The position numbers and the translations under genes are program-made. Below the pieces are notes generated by a model. That model ran no database searches. It was not told the DNA's origin and saw nothing but the letters and a program-made list of their open reading frames with translations. Below are positions 63,058-64,000 of a DNA stretch of 64,000 nt, one piece after another; the first letter of the stretch is position 1; each line of letters begins with the position of its first letter. The stretch is taken from positions 1,550,001 to 1,614,000 of the forward strand of contig CP159990.1 in NCBI GenBank assembly GCA_040702975.1. The letters run 5' to 3'. The DNA comes from Roseburia hominis. Its GTDB lineage: Bacteria; Bacillota; Clostridia; Lachnospirales; Lachnospiraceae.

Positions 63058-64000
63058 ATGGCAACAAAATGGGTTTACATGTTTACAGAAGGTAACGCTA
63101 CCATGAGAAACCTTCTTGGCGGTAAAGGTGCCAACCTTGCTGAAATGACCAATCTCGGAATCCCGGTTCCACAGGGATTTACCATCACAACAGAGGCTTG
63201 TACTCAGTATTATGAGGATGGAAGACAGATCAACGATGAGATCATGGGACAGATTATGGAGGCCATCACTAAGATGGAAGCAGTTACCGGTATGAAATTC
63301 GGTGACAAAGAGAATCCTCTTCTGGTTTCGGTTCGTTCCGGAGCGAGAGCTTCTATGCCGGGTATGATGGATACCATCCTGAACCTGGGGCTGAACGAAG
63401 AGGTAGTGGAAGTACTTGCTAACAAATCAGGCAATCCGCGTTGGGCTTGGGACTGCTACAGAAGATTTATCCAGATGTATTCTGACGTAGTTATGGAAGT
63501 AGGTAAAAAATACTTCGAAGAGCTGATTGACAAGATGAAAGCAGAGAAGGGTGTTACTCAGGACGTAGATCTTACTGCTGAGGACCTGAAGTGCCTGGCT
63601 AATCAGTTCAAAGCTGAATATAAAGAAAAAATCGGCGCTGACTTCCCGTCTGATCCGAAGGAACAGTTAATGGGAGCTATCAAAGCCGTATTCCGTTCCT
63701 GGGACAACCCGCGTGCTAACGTATATCGTCGTGACAACGATATCCCGTATTCATGGGGAACCGCTGTTAACGTACAGATGATGGCATTCGGTAACATGGG
63801 CGAGACCTCTGGTACAGGTGTTGCATTTACCCGTGATCCGGCTACCGGTGAGAAGAAGCTGATGGGCGAATTCCTTATGAACGCTCAGGGCGAAGACGTT
63901 GTTGCCGGTGTTCGTACACCGCAGAAGATCGAGCAGCTGAAAGAAGTTATGCCGGAAGTTTACGAGCAGTTCGTAGGAATCTGCAATACTCTGGAAGATC
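63058..64000 (+). CDS. ppdK: Pyruvate, phosphate dikinase (3' end cut off by the window)
   Basis: Interconverts pyruvate and phosphoenolpyruvate using ATP/AMP and PPi, a key glycolytic or gluconeogenic step in anaerobic gut Firmicutes. The 314 visible residues begin MATKWVYMFTEGNA and include LLGGKGANLAEMTNLGIPVP, LVSVRSGARASMPGMMDT and NMGETSGTGVAFTRDP, all from the N-terminal ATP-grasp domain. About 560 residues are missing downstream. GAGGAGG lies ahead of the ATG. Codon use indicates strong expression. Confidence 0.96.
   Translation, partial: MATKWVYMFTEGNATMRNLLGGKGANLAEMTNLGIPVPQGFTITTEACTQYYEDGRQINDEIMGQIMEAITKMEAVTGMKFGDKENPLLVSVRSGARASMPGMMDTILNLGLNEEVVEVLANKSGNPRWAWDCYRRFIQMYSDVVMEVGKKYFEELIDKMKAEKGVTQDVDLTAEDLKCLANQFKAEYKEKIGADFPSDPKEQLMGAIKAVFRSWDNPRANVYRRDNDIPYSWGTAVNVQMMAFGNMGETSGTGVAFTRDPATGEKKLMGEFLMNAQGEDVVAGVRTPQKIEQLKEVMPEVYEQFVGICNTLED

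Overview
The window looks like chromosome of a gut-type anaerobic Firmicute, most likely family Lachnospiraceae. The reasons are the gene order priA-def-fmt-rsmB-rlmN-prpC-prkC-rsgA-rpe-thiN, a single-chain pyruvate:ferredoxin oxidoreductase, pyruvate phosphate dikinase, a short single-chain glycyl-tRNA synthetase, lysine and tandem glycine riboswitches, and AGGAGG-type ribosome binding sites. Almost all genes are on the + strand. The only clear exception is a two-component pair at 21.1-23.2 kb. No rRNA, tRNA, IS transposase, phage gene or CRISPR array was seen.

Layout. 1-12.9 kb: housekeeping genes for replication restart, N-formylmethionine metabolism, rRNA modification, Ser/Thr phospho-signalling, ribosome assembly, YchF and Lgt. 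13-16.5 kb: pyruvate:ferredoxin oxidoreductase. 16.6-23.2 kb: accessory genes: a self-regulated TetR, an Uma2 nuclease, a GNAT, a lysine-riboswitch NhaC-family transporter and the two-component system. 23.4-27.7 kb: a GtrA / GT2 / YfhO set for envelope glycosylation. 28-35.2 kb: M16C peptidase, era-yqzL-recO, moaC, glyS. 35.5-37 kb: a DUF4869-like gene paired with a P-loop ATPase. 37.4-46 kb: an AT-richer sugar/hydantoin-type catabolic island (permease, HyuA, HExxH protein, YhcH, LacI, KDG kinase, HPS, PHI, KDPG aldolase). 46.1-54.6 kb: a glycine-riboswitch operon glyA-gcvT-gcvH-gcvPA-gcvPB-lplA-lpdA, with gcvPA frameshifted. 54.7-59 kb: folate genes folC-folE-HD-folP-folBK. 59.2-64 kb: an M18 aminopeptidase, an ABC-F ATPase behind a long structured leader, and the start of ppdK.

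The most unusual feature is a family of 45-bp (15-codon) palindromic repeat units: twelve units at six places. They are often tandem, always in the same orientation, and always just after a T-run or terminator. At two sites they sit in frame inside proteins (YfhO and the DUF4869-like protein). Their hairpin stems are kept by compensatory changes. Other signals are a three-state attenuator-like leader before the ABC-F gene, a candidate -1 ribosomal frameshift site (U UUU UUA plus stem-loop) in the HExxH gene, and a duplicated glycine-riboswitch tail that brackets the 9.2-kb catabolic island.
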